30,764 nt of DNA from a virus. The notes under the pieces were generated by a model. That model did not search any database, was not told where the DNA came from, and saw only the letters and a program-made list of their open reading frames with translations. The position numbers and the translations under genes are program-made. Each line of letters starts with the position of its first letter. The stretch's first letter is position 1. Below are positions 28,569 through 30,764 of the stretch, one piece after another. The stretch covers positions 1-30,764 of IMG/VR virus record IMGVR_UViG_3300027797_000090; one strand, written 5' to 3'.

Positions 28569-30764
28569 ATGCTGGACCAGGTTGATAAGCCCGAGGATTG
28601 GGGCGTAGCTAGTAAGGATGAGTGGGTAGCGGACAGGCTCCTTGACGGTGAGGCGACAATGCCCGCGCTCGAAGGCCGTGATGTAGTGGGATTTAGTGAG
28701 AGCGTAGATTTTGCCGTTAAACTCGCTCCCGGCAAGCCTGCGGGGGTTCAGCAGTGGACAGATGAGGGTGGCAGACCCGTTAAATTCAATCCGTCTACAA
28801 AGTCCTGGTACCATATCGATCAATCGGCAAAGAAGGACCTTCAGAAAAAGCTAGGTACCCAGGAACAACAGGGTAAAAGACCCGCGCCTAAAAGCGAAGA
28901 GAAGCCTCGGCCTAAACCCGCGCCTAAGCAGGAAGGAAAATCGGTGTCACCTCCGACACCAGCTCCGGCTCCTAAACCCCAACCACCACAACAGCCCAAA
29001 GAAGAAGTTTCGCAGAAACAGCAAGAACCTCCTCCTGAAAAATCTCAGGAGCAAAGCACTTCCCAAGACCCTTACGCGATAGATCAGTCAACTTCTCAGT
29101 CTATATCAAGAGTAAAAGATCTCAGCTCCATTCCAGCAACAGATCCCACGTTCAGATCAGGCCAAGTAGCGTTTAAACAGATAGACGAGCATTATTCCAA
29201 ACAGTCCTCTAATGATGAGGCTTTGTCCAGATTATCGGGTAAAGGAGGCTTTGGTAATAAGGTAATGACTGCTCTGCTAAAAGACTTTGATCTTGATCAG
29301 CAGATAGAGATTAAAAAGAAAACGTTTGTAACACCTCGCGAGGTTCTTCAGCAAGCCGGTCTTGACGTGAATAATCCCGAAAGAGTAAAGAAATTTCAGT
29401 CTTTGCTTGAAGGACTTAACTCTCACTTAGGTCCTGACGGCAACTGGAAAACATCTCCTGTTCATTCCCTATCCGAAGGGTTAGGGTTTTTTGAGGCAGA
29501 GCATATCCAGCACAGAGCAGATATGACCGATTCGGGCACGTCTCCATCGGACCTGAGAGTGAAAGCTTTTTCCGTAGGAGCCGATTTTGACGACTCTTCA
29601 TCCTGGGCGGATATGTCTCCTGGGGAGATAGATCTTGCTTTTCACCTCCTTCCAACCGGGGCTCAAACAGCGCTGAAAAAGAGCGGATCTCCAGATAAGT
29701 ACTACGATCCTTTATCGCCAGACGGACAGAGCAAAAACCCAACAGATCTACGCGGGAGGCTGGCTTTATTTATGTGGGCCAAACAGGGTGGAAGGGACGG
29801 CTATTCCTTGTCGGGTATGCAAAGATCCCCTGGAGAATTTCAAGTGGAGCACGTGCAGGACTTATCGTCAGGAGGCAAAGACACAGCGTCTAATTTTGTA
29901 ATGCTACTTAAGAGGGTTAACGAGCCTAGATCTAGTTTGCCACTGCCAACTTTTGTAGACCAAGCTTCTAGGAGAGCAAAAGAAGTGCAGAAGAATCTTG
30001 CCGATCCTAGCGGCGAATTCTTACAGACAAGGCTCAAAGCGCTTCAGCAAAGAGGAATACACGACTCTCTGAGCGATAGTTCTAATCCCCTGATGGGCTC
30101 TCTTTCTTCGCTCTCAAGCCCCGAATTCTTCAGGTTAATACAGAAAAATTCTGAGTCATTACCAGAGAATCTTAGACCATCCGCCGATGATTTTAACAGG
30201 TTCGCTGACAGCGTAAACTCCATAACAGATCCCACCACAAAAATCGCGGATCTTAATGCACCTCAGATGAATCAGCTTCTGTCCTCCATAGAGGAATTTG
30301 GAGCTGATCCAGATAAAGTAAAGGAGTACGTGGGAAGGTCCGTATTTAATAACTACCACGATGGTAATAGAATACAATCTATAAAATCCGATGGTACTAT
30401 AGTGGCTGGTAGAGGGGGTACTAATGGAGCTCCTGCTCCGTTACAGTTTCTGGAGAACAGACTTTTAGGCAGACCGGAATCCGTAACTCCTGAGGACTAC
30501 CAAGCCGGACTGTCATCTGTCTCCAAAGCGCATGATGATATAAGGAACGCTCGAAATTCTTTGATCGAGCAAGGGGGCGGGGATTTTGCTGAATTTCACG
30601 AGGCTCTTGGTCAGTCTTTAATGACAATATGCGGTTTGAGTGATTCCTCGCCGGAGTGGATAAAAAATCGGAAGATTAGCACCAGAGATCTTACGCGGAC
30701 AATCGAAAACTACATCGGAACTTTCCCACCAACAAGACCTGTAAGGGGAGACCTTGCTAGTTTG
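28569..30764 (+). CDS. Large proline-rich protein with HNH-like core, 3' partial
   Basis: The frame runs open from ATG 28569 through the right edge (732 codons, no stop); an in-frame TAG at 28554 supports this start. Residues 1-100 include VQQWTDEGGRPVKFNPSTKSWYHID, a small folded-looking unit. Residues ~100-165 are a Pro/Lys/Gln linker (repeated PAPK, PKP). After this comes a Ser/Asp-rich body with FEAEHIQHRADMTDSG near 309. Near 424-455 the protein reads EFQVEHVQDLSSGGKDTASNFVMLLKRVNEPRSS, which has the EH..DLS.GG.D...N pattern of HNH nucleases but an Asn/Arg-rich end instead of the last His. Codons are markedly more A/T-ending than in neighbouring genes. It could be a virion-borne nuclease or structural protein; function unknown. 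Confidence 0.7.
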   Translation, partial: MLDQVDKPEDWGVASKDEWVADRLLDGEATMPALEGRDVVGFSESVDFAVKLAPGKPAGVQQWTDEGGRPVKFNPSTKSWYHIDQSAKKDLQKKLGTQEQQGKRPAPKSEEKPRPKPAPKQEGKSVSPPTPAPAPKPQPPQQPKEEVSQKQQEPPPEKSQEQSTSQDPYAIDQSTSQSISRVKDLSSIPATDPTFRSGQVAFKQIDEHYSKQSSNDEALSRLSGKGGFGNKVMTALLKDFDLDQQIEIKKKTFVTPREVLQQAGLDVNNPERVKKFQSLLEGLNSHLGPDGNWKTSPVHSLSEGLGFFEAEHIQHRADMTDSGTSPSDLRVKAFSVGADFDDSSSWADMSPGEIDLAFHLLPTGAQTALKKSGSPDKYYDPLSPDGQSKNPTDLRGRLALFMWAKQGGRDGYSLSGMQRSPGEFQVEHVQDLSSGGKDTASNFVMLLKRVNEPRSSLPLPTFVDQASRRAKEVQKNLADPSGEFLQTRLKALQQRGIHDSLSDSSNPLMGSLSSLSSPEFFRLIQKNSESLPENLRPSADDFNRFADSVNSITDPTTKIADLNAPQMNQLLSSIEEFGADPDKVKEYVGRSVFNNYHDGNRIQSIKSDGTIVAGRGGTNGAPAPLQFLENRLLGRPESVTPEDYQAGLSSVSKAHDDIRNARNSLIEQGGGDFAEFHEALGQSLMTICGLSDSSPEWIKNRKISTRDLTRTIENYIGTFPPTRPVRGDLASL

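Noticed and set aside
1-30764. tRNA genes, CRISPR arrays, integrase or attachment sites, insertion sequences
   Set aside because: I looked for cloverleaf signatures, regularly spaced repeats and recombinase motifs in the gaps and found none; gaps are mostly under 120 nt.

Overview
The window is a gene-dense stretch of a large contractile-tailed, double-stranded DNA phage, very probably one that infects cyanobacteria. It carries a TerL-type terminase and a baseplate set: an OB-fold spike/hub protein, a tail protein I-like protein, a baseplate J/gp6-like wedge protein, a very long fibre and a tail-associated cell-wall hydrolase. A sigma factor is present, and a perfect T4-type late promoter (TATAAATA) lies in front of the baseplate operon. 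The host assignment rests mainly on a small protein resembling the cyanobacterial 'Mo-dependent nitrogenase C-terminal' domain and on an HNH protein of a type common in cyanobacteria. I see no integrase, tRNA, CRISPR array or insertion sequence.

Layout. Positions 1-1888 (+) hold the 3' part of a tail hydrolase and an unknown basic-tailed protein. Positions 1885-12638 (-) are a tightly packed block. Read in the direction of transcription it contains an unknown structural protein, the baseplate J-like protein, the tail protein I-like protein, the spike-like protein and TerL. After a promoter it continues with thioredoxin, sigma factor and a DUF3223/DCL-like protein. Positions 12639-12717 are the divergent control region. 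Positions 12718-19249 (+) encode a short fibre/adaptor protein, the 1881-residue fibre and the Mo-nitro_C-like protein.

From 19250 to 27290 (+) lie metabolic and replication genes: a highly expressed SSB-like candidate with its own promoter and terminator, an unknown protein, a metallophosphoesterase, nrdB, two small genes, an HNH endonuclease, nrdA carrying a glutaredoxin domain, a dUTPase/MazG-like enzyme, a zinc-finger protein, a second HNH protein and an unknown protein. A C5-cytosine methyltransferase (-) follows. The right end is a large proline-rich, HNH-like protein (+) that runs off the window.

The RNR pair, thioredoxin, NrdA-borne glutaredoxin and dUTPase-like enzyme form a plausible dNTP supply module. 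Most of these genes follow a recurrent extended -10 promoter (TGRTAKAATA), seen six times, whereas the structural block uses the T4-type late motif. A second repeated leader (GTTTAAAGAC, then 22 nt, then ATG) precedes two otherwise unrelated genes. The most distinctive single item is NrdA, in which a complete glutaredoxin domain sits between the catalytic barrel and the C-terminal redox-active CxxC tail. Domain names throughout are from motif recognition by eye; no database search was run.
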